The position numbers and the translations under genes were made by a program. A DNA stretch of 64,000 nt. Source: Saccoglossus kowalevskii. Lineage: Eukaryota > Hemichordata > Enteropneusta > Harrimaniidae. The notes under the pieces are model-generated. The model did no database searches, was not told the DNA's origin, and worked only from the letters and a program-made list of their open reading frames with translations. Positions 1 to 12,830 of the stretch are shown here, one piece after another; the stretch's first letter is position 1, and each line of letters starts with the position of its first letter. The stretch spans positions 678,918 through 742,917 of the forward strand of contig NW_003140815.1 in NCBI RefSeq assembly GCF_000003605.2, given 5' to 3'.

Positions 1-191
1 CCTTTAACAGGTAAACATTGGGCACGTCCCTGACCTGAATGTGATATTACAATACATTTGCCACGTTAATTGTCCTTACGTTTTAGCCAAGAAAGTACTT
101 CAATGAACAGGCAAGTATGAATTACATGTAAATTAAATTTTCAGTCTGATTTATGCATACGTAAATAAATCAACATGTACACTCTCTAAAA

Positions 192-2093
192 ATGGAACCC
201 AATTACAAACAGCTACTTTGAAAACTATGGTCATTCAAAGACATCATCACGTTAATTGCGATACCGCTACTGAGTTTTCCATTGATTATGGTTATTCCGA
301 CACTGGTAAGTGACCTTCCGCCGTTAGTATATATATGTTCTATCGTACAAACGAATCACTTATATATAACAGTTTAATTTCTCTTGATGTCGCCGGTTCG
401 CATTACCTTAAAAATCATGACTAATGTCTGTTTAACTACATTGTAATAGAGTTACAGAAAAGTCTCTGGATATTTAATCAATTTATATGTAGTTATTTGT
501 ACCATTAAAAACTTGTGTTGTGATTAGATCTCATTCTTAACGCGTTATAATTGTCACTGAATTGTCACTAGTAGTATATACGTCACATGGGCCATATTGA
601 ATCAAAGACACTTTTTCTAGTGTCTTTGATTGAACGCATCGAACACCACCCCTTAAATGTTTAAACAACATTAGGTTTCAGGTCATTGAACTTTACGCTT
701 GGTTGCCTGGTTTTCTTCTTTAAGATATGTAGACGTCTTGTATGTGTAAGTTCAAACATTTAAATATGTAATTGTTTAAGATTGATTTCTAGATTGATTT
801 CGACCCTTTATTTCGAAGCTACTTACAAAATCTTTCCTGATTGGCTACCCAACCCTAACACCTAACATTCAAGCAGCTTGTTTCACATTCCATTCTGTAC
901 AAATCACAAATGTACTCACTGAGTGGTATAAATATAACTCCATCTGGGTTTAAACTCAAAGCATTATCTGTATTGGTAGTTTCTGGAACGAAGCTAAGGT
1001 GGAAAGTATAGGGTTTCTGAATTGAATGTTTTCAGCGTTATTCCACAGAAAGCAACAGAAAACATACACGACCACTCGTATGAATTACGCACTAGTGTAT
1101 TTGTTATAACGGATATCAGTCAAAGAACGCCACTACAGTCGAGCACATTATAATAATTTCAGCAGTAGTCAGTCTTTTAGATGAAAACTATTAAAATTTC
1201 AATACAAAAACTGTCACGTGATATTGAAACCCACAAATGTCAAGTTTATTTTGAGCTGTCATGTTTTCATTTGTTTTCAGTGTCATAACGAATGTCCATG
1301 CAGAATTCACGAATAAACGGATACAGGAGACATCATAAAATATGATAGGATGCTCACTACGGTAAGTGATGAGCTTGTTAGTGTCTGCTTGGAAAATCAT
1401 TTATTTAAGAATCATGCGGATTTGCCAATAACTTTTCCGTATTTGTCATAACCGACATTGTAAAATGATGTATACATACTTGACAATGGTTTTTGAAATG
1501 AAATAATATAAAAAAACACACATTGTTTTCAAATATATTGAAAACGTCAACCGAGCCACATCGTGTATATTTATGCAACAGATTAATATTTTACTTTAAA
1601 AGAAATCATCTCCTAGGACAATGAAGGTATTTATGAAATAAAACTCATTTTAAATAACCACATTATATATCTTTGCAAAGTTCAATAAATAAAACAAATT
1701 ACATAATACACGATAAGGTGACATTTGGCAAGACTAACAGGCTAACACAAAGCCTCACACAATTTTCCAAACGAAATGTTTCATAAATGTATGATATTCA
1801 AGGAAGAAACGTCATGGGAATTGGTTTTATCATTTAATTTGCCAGTTCATTGGAACTTTTTTCTTGATGAAAATTACATTTTTGTTTTATTATTTTGTGT
1901 CAATAGTTTAAAAGGAAAGGTTTCCAAGTCAACTCCCGAGACTGACCCAATCGGTCTACAAGTCGCTGAGAAGTATCGATTGTTTGGAAAAGTCTTAATG
2001 CTAGAACTATGCTATTCTGCTAGTATTGGTGGTACGGCCACGCTGATTGGTTCGTCGCCGCAACTTGTATTATATGGACAAATGAATGCATGA
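192..2093 (+). pseudogene. A': inverted, degenerate copy of the 5' half of SLC13 gene B (exons 1-5)
   Basis: Plus-strand mirror of the minus-strand 5' half of gene B. Exon 1 (192-305, donor gtaag) aligns codon for codon with B exon 1, but the Trp at codon 10 (TGG in B) is TGA, a stop. Only the last dozen codons of exon 2 remain, near 970-1,005. Exon 3 is absent. Exon 4 is a scrambled remnant near 1,290-1,375. Exon 5 (1,907-2,093) is almost intact, with acceptor caatag, but carries 4 extra bases before its donor that put a stop in frame. Introns and the 5' flank (1-191, matching about 21,190-21,560) also align with B in reverse complement, so this is a DNA-level copy, not a retrocopy. It starts left of the window. 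It should not make a transporter. Confidence 0.88.
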
Positions 2094-2354
2094 GTGAGTG
2101 AGTCAATTTATTGAATTATCCAAACACGTGCTGCAGGACGTCCACAGCCCTTTAACATAATTCATTAACTCGACTAGATATAGGCACAATTTTTAAAGTG
2201 TATTTATTTTGATAAATATGTAGCATTGTAATATGCATCACATGTAATTGATCGTTTTTATCATGTTTTCCTCCTATGAACTAATTGTTGCATTACACCA
2301 AGTATCACATAGTGTTCTAGTCCAATATATATAAAATATAATCTGCATATATCG

Positions 2355-5300
2355 TTAAAGTAATGTGACGTTGACGGTTGTGTCCGCACATGTTGTATTA
2401 TCAGTCTTCGCCCAGTCTGGGTACTCATCCAAATCAAATAACCCTCTACCATAACTATTCACCCACAAATTTATCCATAGAATTCCAAGTATGTTGAGTC
2501 CGAATCCCGTGATTGCCTAAAAAGAGATAATTAATGATAATGATTAACTAAATTAAGATTAAGAGCATTTACAAAAGATTCAATGATTTATTTATCTCCC
2601 ATTACCTATTGGGGGAGTCAGATTTTGTGTATTTATAAAATAAACTGTTATTTTCTGTACACTTATTATACAAAGAACTTGAAATTGAGATCGTAAGAAA
2701 CCTTGTATAGACGGCTTTACAGTTGAGTGCCAATGACGGTTTAAAAAACATGAACGTGAATGTAAGTTTTATGCATTGAGAAGCGCCCATAATCATTTGT
2801 TCAATTCTGTTGATGGATGAATTAAAGTTACCAAAACGTTTGCCTGGGATAGTTTAAGATTTCTGGGAATCTGAATTGTGTATGTATTGCATAGCTGTTT
2901 CTTGAAGGTCAGCTTCAAAGATGACTGTCCCATATAGTAAAGAACGTCAAATTCGCTGTATTTATAATATTGTCACTTGTACGTCAGTTTACTGTAATTG
3001 TGGGTAGTATCTAATGCGTCTTACCATATCAGGTATAGTCAGCAATCCATTAGCAAACGCCATGGCATTTGGGGCGGTTGCTACTGGTAACATAAATGCA
3101 TAAGAGATCAAGATCGCACATGGCATCAATACATACAGAGGATGTAGACAAATACTCCCTGCCTATAAAATACAATAAATATGAAGAAAAACATAACGTT
3201 CACTAAAAATAAAAATTGTGGGCGATCAAATAAAATTTCCCACTTTAACCTTAGGCCAGAAATGTCTTCACAGAGTACAATTTGTTGCAAAACGCTCTTC
3301 CCAGTTGCATAACTACTACTCACTACCACGATGAATTATTGATCGAATAGTATCAAATGCTGAATTTATTTTATGTGTGGTATTTTATTATATTTCCAAT
3401 ATTATATCAATGCTTCTTAAAACACCATGTGTCCAGTAGACGTCCGAAAAGAATGTTAAAAGTTTTTGATAATAGTGGACGTTTAAATGTTAACCACATA
3501 CCAGAGCCCCTATAATGGGTATAAATATGGTTGCAACTGCAGCATTGCTAGTCACTTCTGTGAAGAAGCACACCAATGTAGAACAGACAAGAACAATAAC
3601 CCAGTCTTCCAAAGACCCAAGTGACGATAACTGGTCACCAATCCACTGAGAGAGACCTGAGACCTGGAGAAAGATGTACATCACGTGAACATTTGATTGT
3701 TTCGAAAAGCTTGAAAGACTAAACACTTTTTGTATATGGAACTAGTAGCTTCACGATTAGTGGCTTTCATGGTAAGTGGATTTCGTAGTGGGTTGCTTTT
3801 GCTGAGAGTAGGGATGTATTGGAGAAACTGGTTCTTGTTGAGAATTAAAGTTTTATGTGTCTTTAACAGCTGGTGCTATTCTGAGAATACCATCCTTATT
3901 ATCTGTTAATTTTCCTTACAATTTGTGCAGTTGCTCTGGCAGGATATCCTAAATAAGACCCACTCTCTGATAATGCCCCTAGTTTCTTAGACCAAGACAA
4001 ATTTGACATTTATAGAATGTGTTTTGCATCACGCAGAAATATAGTTGAATATTGTTTATTGACATTAATAATCCCAGAACAATTTTCCAATATAGATAAG
4101 AAATCATAGTACGAAACATGATATAACAATGTATAACTCATTCTCATTCTCAGCAAAGAAATAAAGAGATTATATATATTATATATTTAATTATTACAAA
4201 TGTATTGAAATACAAGTAATTAAAATTGAAAGAAATTGCAATATAAAATATCCCATCAGTAACACTTCTTGGAGACGTATTTCACTGTTTTTTTCAAATA
4301 TATTAGTTCAGAATTTTATAAACTGGCTTGGCAATTCCTACCACCAATTAGATATAATGTGTTCATTTTTTAATACATACAGGTACACTAACAAAAATGA
4401 CAATAAATAGTGAAAAATTGAAATTAATTAATTAATTAGTGAATTTATAATAAATATTTGTAAGAGCATAAGATTTGAATTTGAATTTCGTTCATTAATG
4501 GGATACTGTATGTTAGCGCTGTCTACAGGGCTTACATGTGATTCCCATATTGACTATGTCCTGGCCGTTTACTAGTACTTATTTACATGTAATTGTGTGA
4601 CTGACATATACAATGCGACCAAAAACACGTCAAAATTATTGAAGCTACAAGTTGCCTGTGACCAGTGACGACCAAAATGACAGAAACCGTTGTGAATTTT
4701 TATGGAGGACAATGATTCATTTTTATTACAATTCATCATCATGTAATTCACTCTGACGTGGGAAAAGTTATGCTGATTACTTCATTTGCTTTGAAACAAC
4801 GACGACGGTTTTGAATTTCTTCGATGATAGCTACGCAAATTGGTACCAAAACGTTATGAGCAGAATTCCGGGGACGGCAGTGACGACCACCAAAACGTAA
4901 TTGAAGGCAAATAAATTTAGTATAAGGTAGTAATTTTCCAACGTTTGTCCACAGCTAAGAAATACCATAGTTTTAGAAATGTACATAAAAATGTGTATTA
5001 CACCCACTTTTTGGTAACAGCAAAAACGATGTGTTATGATGTATAACTTAAAAATAAAAACTAATTCAGGTGATGATTAGGATTGGAACAAAGATTAAAT
5101 CAACTTGCCTCCATTCCTTCCGCTAAGGCAAACCCACCACCCAGTAACAAAAACACATCCCATTGCATCTTTTCATTGACGATTTTCCAGGTTAGTAGGC
5201 TTGATTTTGATGCAGTCTTGGATGTATCTGTTGAATGTATTCTAATTAAAAACATGAAACAATGTGCGTGTTTCTTTCAATACAATGACAAATAGTAAGG

Positions 5301-8300
5301 ATAATTTTACAAGTTGTGAGAGTGATGGTCGCGCGTTTGCCCAAGTTGATAATAATGATGGATATTTGCGTTAGTGGTAGAGCATTTAAAATATTTGTGT
5401 ACCTTCCTTTGTCCTGAATCCAAAGAAACTTGGAAACGCACAAGGAAAACAGAATAGAACAATTGCTATAAATATAGCCGGGGTCGCATCAGTGACATAG
5501 CTGAAAAACACATTACATCGTGGTTAGATACAGTTGTTTAACTATGTAATTTTCTGGCTACCTTGTTTTGCAACAAAATGAAAGATTCAAACCGTGAAGG
5601 TACTGAATAAATACACTCACTCTTCTGGGAAGAGGTCAGTCCATCCGTATCCACCAATATCCCTGGTTATCCACGCTACACACAGCGTAACGAACAGCGT
5701 CAACACACACAGTTCAGCCCAACTATAAGTGAACCACATGTTCATTTGAGAATAGAATATTTTATGTATTGACATTAATATACTTAACTTAACTGGCTAA
5801 CTTTGAATAAACATTGTTTGTTCCAAGCCTCAATAATAAAGTAATGTACAACCAATTCAAAGCATCAACAAGTACTGGATACATCCATCACACATAACAT
5901 GCAAAGACAATTCTTTGTTGCTTATGATCTACACATTTCATTTTCCTGAACAGACAAATCGAAAAAACACAGGTGTAGATTGACCAGCCTGTGTTGGTAT
6001 GGTCTGATGTGGAGCCAATACGAGGTTATTGCGTTAATAAGCACATAGATAAAATTAGAATACGAGATCTTGTGAAAGGGTGCAAAAATGGAACTTCCAA
6101 TTATTAAACATGCAAATAAATGCATTACTACTCCAACAGAAGTGCTTCATGAGATTTAATATTACTTACCTAAAAGGTCCAAGGTTTTTAAAATCTTCCC
6201 TGATAATTTTTTTTATCAATATTTCTTCTTCATTCGTCTTACAACTACATGAACATGATGCTAAACCAGACTTTCTCCATGGACTGCAAAATATTACTTA
6301 CAATAATACGTATATTTATTCACATTGAAAATATACAACAAGCCTACTGATATGTGTCTGTATATTTCTACCTGACCAAGCAACTAGTATGAAAGTAATC
6401 GTATTTCAACAGGAAGCGTTCCTTTGTAATATCGGATCATTAACATGTGGGCACGTATATACTATATATTTACGTACACTGTTGTACAGCTTGTATCCAG
6501 GTTCTACTACATCATGTTTTGCGAATCAAATATATATAATTATTTATTTAAAAACATACCACAAATCTAAGTACATGAACAGCAACCAAAACCAGGTTAT
6601 GAATATAAATAGGAAAGATGACGGAAAGCTGAATATAAACCAAGATAGAAAATTGAGAGGATGATCATCAAAGCGCCTGAAAACAAACAAACAAACAGAC
6701 AATACATATAGAAACATATATATGACTTTCAAAATATACTTTAGTCTTATTGATATTACGTCTTTTTATTACGTACATTAATCCAATGATAATACTATTG
6801 TATTCTCTCAAATAACATAGCTCATCCAGATTATTTGTTATCATAAACTATCCCAAAAGTGAAAATATCTCACTGGGCATGCGCAAAGACTTACTCATCC
6901 AAATTTGACAGTAATATAAGTTGGGGTGATGTACCAATCAATGTAGCTGTGCCACCAACATTAGCGGCGTAACATATTACTAACATCAAAGCTTTTCCAA
7001 ATAATCGATAATCTTCTGATAGCTGTAAACCATTGCTATCATCTTCGATCTTTATCTCTGCATCAGTAGCTTTTTCCTCTCGTATGCTTATCACACAAAC
7101 ATAAAATGCAAGTCGTTTATTAATCTATGTAATTCATAATAAGGTTATGTTATGCACTATGATCCCATGTGCAGTTAAACACAGACACTTAAATTAGCGC
7201 ACGCTTCTCTAAAGTCACATCAGATGGTGAATGAATTTTCCCTGGTGAATTGCTGGCTTTTGAGACACAAGTCCCAGAGTGTCAATTCTCTTTATGTTCG
7301 TAAGACCGAGTCAGTTGGAAAAGACCCCTGGATTATAGTAGTGCATTGTTATTCAATAAAAGACCAACTCACAGAAAATGTGATGTGTTGTCTTGTAAAG
7401 TATTTGAAGAACCGTTCTGTTGCTCTGTGTCATTCTTCACGATATACTCCGTACCAGTGGTGTCGTCATACACGTCCCCCATCTCTATATGATGAGATTC
7501 CTTGGTGTACTCTTCCTATTTAAGGTTAAAAACACGTTTATAATTTCGAAAGCAGAATTACAGAAACTCCGCTAATATATATGTTAAAGGCGATATTTAC
7601 CTTTTGTAATGTGTTTATTTCTGATAATCGAACCAATACAGCTTGGGCTATGGGTAACATCATTGCCGTGGTAGCTGTATTGCTCATCCACGCTGATAAA
7701 AACCACGTGACCAACATAAAGCTCAGGAGCAGCCTGCCAAAAGATAACGAGTTAATGTACAAAATGTATGCAAACTGTCAACATACATAGCTTGTCTATA
7801 GATGATGCGATTTGAAACTTCATTAACACAGTTGCGTTACTCACCATCTTTGTTTCGTGCCGGAAATCATCAAAACAGATAACGCTATTCGCCGATGAAG
7901 ATTCCAGTGTTCAATTGCAATAGCCATCATTATACCTCCAAGTAACAGAGCGCTGGTGTCCTTGAAATACATCGAAGCTGTAGCGCCACCATCCATAATA
8001 CCAAACACGGGGAATAGGGCCAGTGGTATCAAAGCAGTAACGGCTATAGGCATGCATTCGAAAACCCAATAGAATGACATCACTATTAAGATATATCCAC
8101 AGTAAGATTCCTATGACAGAAAATAAAGTGTATAAATATTGTGTCGTACTATATTTTATTGATAATTGCATAGTTGAATGACAATGCACAACATCACTTC
8201 CGCTATTAGTGATTAACAATTAGACTTCCACCACATTACGAGTAAGCATATCCGCAAACCGCAGACCGCAAACAAACAAACACAATCAAGAATACGATAT

Positions 8301-9089
8301 CATGACATTCCAAAGCACCTTTGCATATAACGCAAGTATTTGACAATCTGACATCCCTAAATCGGAACTATATTACTCGGCCGACATCGGAACACTTCTT
8401 CTTTATCCCCTATATCTTGTTCCCCCTGTGTTGTATAAATATTGTGTCGTACTATGTTTTATTGATAATTGCATAGTTGAATGACAATGCACAACATCAC
8501 TTCCGCTATTAGTGATTAACAATTAGACTTCCACCACATTACGAGTAAGCATATCCGCAAACCGCAGACCGCAAACAAACAAACACAATCAAGATTACGA
8601 TATCATGACATTCCAAAGCACCTTTGCATATAACGCAAGTATTTGACAATCTGACATCCCTAAATCGGAACTATATTATTCGGCCGACATCGGAACACTT
8701 CTTCGTTATCCCCTATATCTTGTTCCCCCTGTGTTGTATAAATAACACTGGTGTGTACACTAACCCCCCAATAAAATCATACAATACGAAATTGCACGAG
8801 GAATGCTAACTTTTCGGAATTAACCACTGACCGCCTTCATAACGTCGTCAACTTTGACTCGTTGACGAAGACCGCGAATTGCACAATGCTGGTGTTTATC
8901 TCCATACTCAACAAGTTGAACTTATACCCCATTCCCTAACTATATTCAGTAACCGAAGATTAACGTCTTACTCACCGATGTCGGGATGATGATAATCAAC
9001 GGCAGACATAAAATAGGAACTAAAATAATCACAAATATGTCCAAAAACGACCATAGCTCCCAAAATATCTCCCTGCATTTGGACTTCAT
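2355..9089 (-). CDS. SLC13A2/3/5-like: Gene A: SLC13-family Na+/dicarboxylate (or sulfate) cotransporter, 13 exons, 619 aa
   Basis: Predicted sodium-coupled anion transporter of the plasma membrane (SLC13/INDY). Exons in transcript order: 8976-9089, 7845-8110, 7601-7733, 7373-7515, 6895-7086, 6560-6676, 6170-6283, 5621-5722, 5403-5500, 5109-5227, 3502-3663, 3025-3162, 2355-2516. They sum to 1,860 nt and keep frame at every joint; the stop is TAA at 2355. The start is the ATG that aligns with those of B and C. Visible features: first Na+-site motif SNT at about residues 144-146 ([14 protein letters not shown]), WNLHRRIAL in exon 2, LLGGGFALAEGME in exon 10, second motif SNA at about 505-507, MLPVATAPNA in exon 12, and C-terminal N-glycosylation sequons NTT and NVT. 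Exon 4 encodes a hydrophilic loop and exon 7 a Cys-rich loop. Intron 10 has a GC donor. Exon 10 reads MQWD where paralogues read MPWG or MPWS. Substrate (dicarboxylate, citrate or sulfate) cannot be settled by eye. Confidence 0.9.
8130..8735. repeat. Two tandem copies of a 303-bp segment in intron 1 of gene A
   Basis: The segment beginning gtataaatattgtgtcgtac near 8,130 recurs at 8,433, and the same gtataaat start appears again at 8,736 where the array ends, giving a 303-bp period. The two copies differ at only about four positions, so the duplication is recent. Copy 1 begins about 20 bp from the exon 2 acceptor, so the duplication moved exon 1 away from exon 2 without touching coding sequence. 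No ORF or TIR is seen in it. Confidence 0.93.
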
Positions 9090-10730
9090 TTTGTCAGCTC
9101 CTTAAAAAAATGGTTCGATGTTTTGGCCATATGCCCGGTCAACATGACTGATGTCTCCACAATAGCATCTGTGCCCAGTGAATTTCAGATATGTAATCTA
9201 ATCTTTCTGACGTTCTTTATGGCAGGTGATGTACCTCGTGACCAGTCATGAAACAAATCATTATTGAGTTCATAAGTTGACGCATATCTTGTTGTTATAT
9301 CACTGTTTGAGATGAGATAATTTTATTTAGGCGATATTATTGTTCTTCTGTATAGCTGGTAACCTAATACAATATTGCACTCTATACTAGTTTCCAGTGA
9401 TGCTGATTCAGGGTACAGTATTTTTTATGACGGTTAATCACTGCTCAATGGTCGCTCCGGGATATCCAGGTTACTGAGATTTCGATAGTAACTACCACCG
9501 TAGTATAACATACATTCCTGCCATACATCTACACACATGAAAAATGTATTACAGGATAAGACCCAACTACGAGATATTTTTTTCAGGCTAAAGGCTAAGA
9601 CATTTTATTGAGGGGGAGGGGACTTTTATGCCATTAAATCTACTGTTTCAAGACAAATCTCTTTGTTCTCGTAAAGTGTACAGATATCATGGCAATAAAT
9701 ATCTGAATAATTATTTATCTGAACTAAGATTTTATTTCAGAATTGATTGCCACATTACAGTTTTTTTCATTTTATATACTGCATAATTGTTTTTAGCGGA
9801 TTAACAATGTTGTACCTGCGTATCAATTGATGGGACAAATTACGCCATTTGTTATATGCCATTTAAATATGCTAATTATGCATGGACCATCACACCTATT
9901 AAAACTAACATAGTTTTCTCTATTAGAGGTAATATGCGAGCTAAATAACACCGACACAAGTTTCTGAGATGTGAGGGAATACATGATAACCCGATCATTG
10001 AAGTGTCATAAATTCAATGAGCCAAATATCAATTTGTCTATTTGTAAATATCAATTTAAATTCATCAATTCTAATATGTGAATAATTTGTCCTACTACGC
10101 ATCATATATATTGTTATGAGATGTAGCACAGTATCATAGTAATCATGCACAATGTATATCTTATTCGCGTGTCACAGAATCACAGTCTATTCAAATAGGT
10201 TATTATATGTTATTATGGCGCAGGTTTATAGTATTATCCAACCTTGCATAGATTTGCAATATTCCAAAATTCGAATGGCATCATGGATTTCCTGATTCCT
10301 GAGATCCATATAAAAATTCTCATATATGATGCCGTTTTTTTAAGAATTAAAAGCCTGTTGCAGTATTTACTGTAATAAGTAACCTTAGTAACCGCGACTG
10401 ATGCTGTTATGGCCGCTCAATCAGGTCGATGAAATTAGGTTAACCCGGGAGTTGAGTAAAATGTGAGAAATGATGTGTACAAAGATAAAAGTTATTTCTG
10501 CTTTTTTAGTATAGTATATCGTTAGTAAAATGTGATCGATGTGACTCTGTTTGCATACACACAAAAAAGATGTCTGTTCCCAGGTGTGCCTTTTATTTAC
10601 AATCATGCTAAATCTTGTTTTTTCCGGATGCCTTCAATGCAGGCTAGCTTTCATTTGGCTTCAATTAATTGCCCATTTACAGGTCTCGTAGTAAACAACA
10701 ATAATCTGTTCATTATATTTTCGTGATGTT
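9090..10730. repeat. 5' flank of gene A, paralogous to the 5' flank of gene C
   Basis: No gene is seen here. Blocks of this stretch align in the same orientation with 37,051-38,700 upstream of gene C. Examples are 9,290-9,500 with about 37,490-37,700 and 10,430-10,620 with about 38,255-38,455. The block presumably contains the promoter and 5' UTR of A, but I see no unambiguous TATA box or initiator. It shows that A and C are products of a segmental duplication that included flanking DNA. Confidence 0.8.
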
Positions 10731-11284
10731 CGGTATTTTTGGAATCTGGTTCTTCAAAAAAGTGATAGTACTGTGCTAAGTTTAATTTTTCGGCTCTTGT
10801 CTTCAAATTCATGTTTTGTTTTGTATTTATAAACGGCTAATCTGCAGTATGATCGTATATGTCCATCCAAAATTGTTCTCATTGATTTTACGTCGCTTGT
10901 CTATTGATGTCACACCTTCAGATTATTTGGAAACTCTTAAATTCTCACACTATTACCATACACATTTCTGCATACGCAAAAAATACAACGTTTCAGAAAA
11001 AGAGTTTGAATTCCTCTCATATTTTGGCATTTGGTAGCGCACTATTACTTCGGCTAGTGTCAGAAAGCCGGAAACAGTCGACTGTTTTAGGATGGGTGAG
11101 CGTGGCTACAACACGAGAAATACCTCAAATTTACTCGGATACGAGTTATCATATCTGTCTATTTCAGTGGAACACAAATCGAAAGCTGCGTTGGTGGGGA
11201 ATCCACAGGTAGTTTAAGTGTTAACTTATAAGCACGTGTTGAAGTCCAGGAGTACAATTCTACTTCAAGCAAGTTACTTTCTAC
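10731..11284. other. Intergenic stretch with no recognisable feature
   Basis: AT-rich sequence between the A/C-shared flank and remnant F. Short open frames here (for example 10,904-11,212) have no family signature and I read them as chance. Confidence 0.5.
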
Positions 11285-12023
11285 CTGCTTCATGACGACA
11301 ATCATGGACACCGTCAGAGCTATTCTGCGATGGAGGATCCATTTCTCGATAGCGATGGCCATAAGTATTATTCCTGTTAAAATAAATTCATTCAGAAGAA
11401 CGCATATTCTGCTCGAGAAATGGTATGCGAGGCGATACCAATGGTGAGTGCATACCGGTAGATGACGCTGTTCATGTTTTGTGTCTTGAGACCATTTACG
11501 CATACATAACATAGAAGCATGCGCACTTTGTACATGTAAGCGCATAGATGTCGGCATCACAGTCAGTCGGCGTACAAGTGATATTAAGTAAATGCGATTT
11601 ATCAGCCGATATTTAATATGTATGTGGGCATCCATGTTGAATACGGCTTGAAACGAGTTTATTTTAATTTCCTACAAACAGTTTCTTGCATACGAACACC
11701 TACATACCCGAAACGCATAGAACACTTTCCCGGGGTATTTGGGTCCGAAATCATCATCTAACTGTGAGGCAGTCGCTGATTGGCCCCTAAGTAAAAGTTG
11801 ATTGTTGTTTTAAACCTGCATGCCATTACTGTGTTTCTAAACAGCTTAAAGTAGTTTGATGAACCTCAACATTCATTATACATTAGTTCTGTCTGGAGCA
11901 GATGCAAAGTTTACTCACCCCGGTTGGAATGATTATAATTAATAGCAGAGTCACTGGCAGGATTACAAAGATTTATGTGAACGACCCCACCTTCCGGCAT
12001 AGTTCTCTACAACTGGACACCAT
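11285..12023 (-). pseudogene. F: remnant of another SLC13 copy (exon 1 and half of exon 2)
   Basis: Exon 1 remnant at 11,919-12,023 begins MVSSCRELCRKVGSF and ends in the family pattern LLIIIIPTG followed by a gtgagt donor. It contains an in-frame TAA after the 16th codon and is three codons shorter than in A, B and C. An exon 2 remnant at 11,285-11,373 encodes GIILMAIAIEKWILHRRIAL, matching the second half of exon 2; the first half is missing and the piece is preceded by an AG that could act as an acceptor. No later exons were found between here and gene A. It differs from A, B and C in many residues, so it is a separate, older duplicate, now dead. Confidence 0.8.
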
Positions 12024-12830
12024 TTCGATTTCAAGTTTAATAAATCACATTTGACGTCATTGGTCCATAGACTAGTTTGTCAGATGATGTAATATCAGAG
12101 TTTACTATGCATTGTCATTTATTTGTTTGATATGTCACTTTATCAATCAGTTCAGATTCATGTCGACATCGCATCAAGTTCAATAAAGTTTATGTAAGAT
12201 TCTGTAAAATCCCTATTGCATACAGACATCGTAGAAAATACCCCGATCACAGTAAATGCTGTGGTACTGTATTCATAATATCCCCACTTTAATTCAAATA
12301 TTGCCAATCCAATCCAACACTACTTTCAAAAAGTGTGTACATTTCCATTCATTCAATTACCATTTTCTTGGACAAATACATCATCTTCTCAAAATTCAAG
12401 GTCTAGTTTCAAGTGTAAACTATGTGTATGTTACAAATTAGATATTTGATTTCAAGTTTGTCTTTAGTGGTGTGAAAGTTTGTGAAGTCGAAACAGTGAA
12501 ATACCTTGGGTCACATTTCACAAACGATCTGTCAGATGTTGTTATTCCTTACACGTGTGTATAATGTACAGAGATCTTCTAAAAATACATTGGTTATGCA
12601 TAATCTTTATTTAAACATTCTTACAGTATGTTAATAGAAATATGACATTCTACTTTATGTGCTGTATTGATATGTCGGAGAATACCCTTATTTTTCTTTG
12701 TTTGTTTGTGATGTGAAGAATGATGTTATTTATTGACCCATCTTTCTGATTACCAGTGAAGTTTGTAATGAACTCAATAATAATCAAGTCATCATAACAA
12801 TGTGTCTAACTACGGTAAAATACAAGTATG
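12024..12830. other. Intergenic region downstream of gene B with a candidate polyadenylation signal
   Basis: No gene is seen. On the minus strand an AATAAA lies at 12,729-12,734, about 100 bp beyond the stop codon of gene B, and is a plausible polyadenylation signal. The rest is AT-rich and unassigned. Confidence 0.4.

Noticed and set aside
2203-2208. AATAAA on the minus strand as the polyadenylation signal of gene A
   Set aside because: It lies past the duplication junction in sequence derived from an intron of the B-type copy, so any use would be fortuitous; without transcript ends I do not call it.
7911-8219. A 102-codon minus-strand frame overlapping exon 2 of gene A
   Set aside because: It is a shadow of exon 2 in another frame; the exon frame carries the SLC13 signature.
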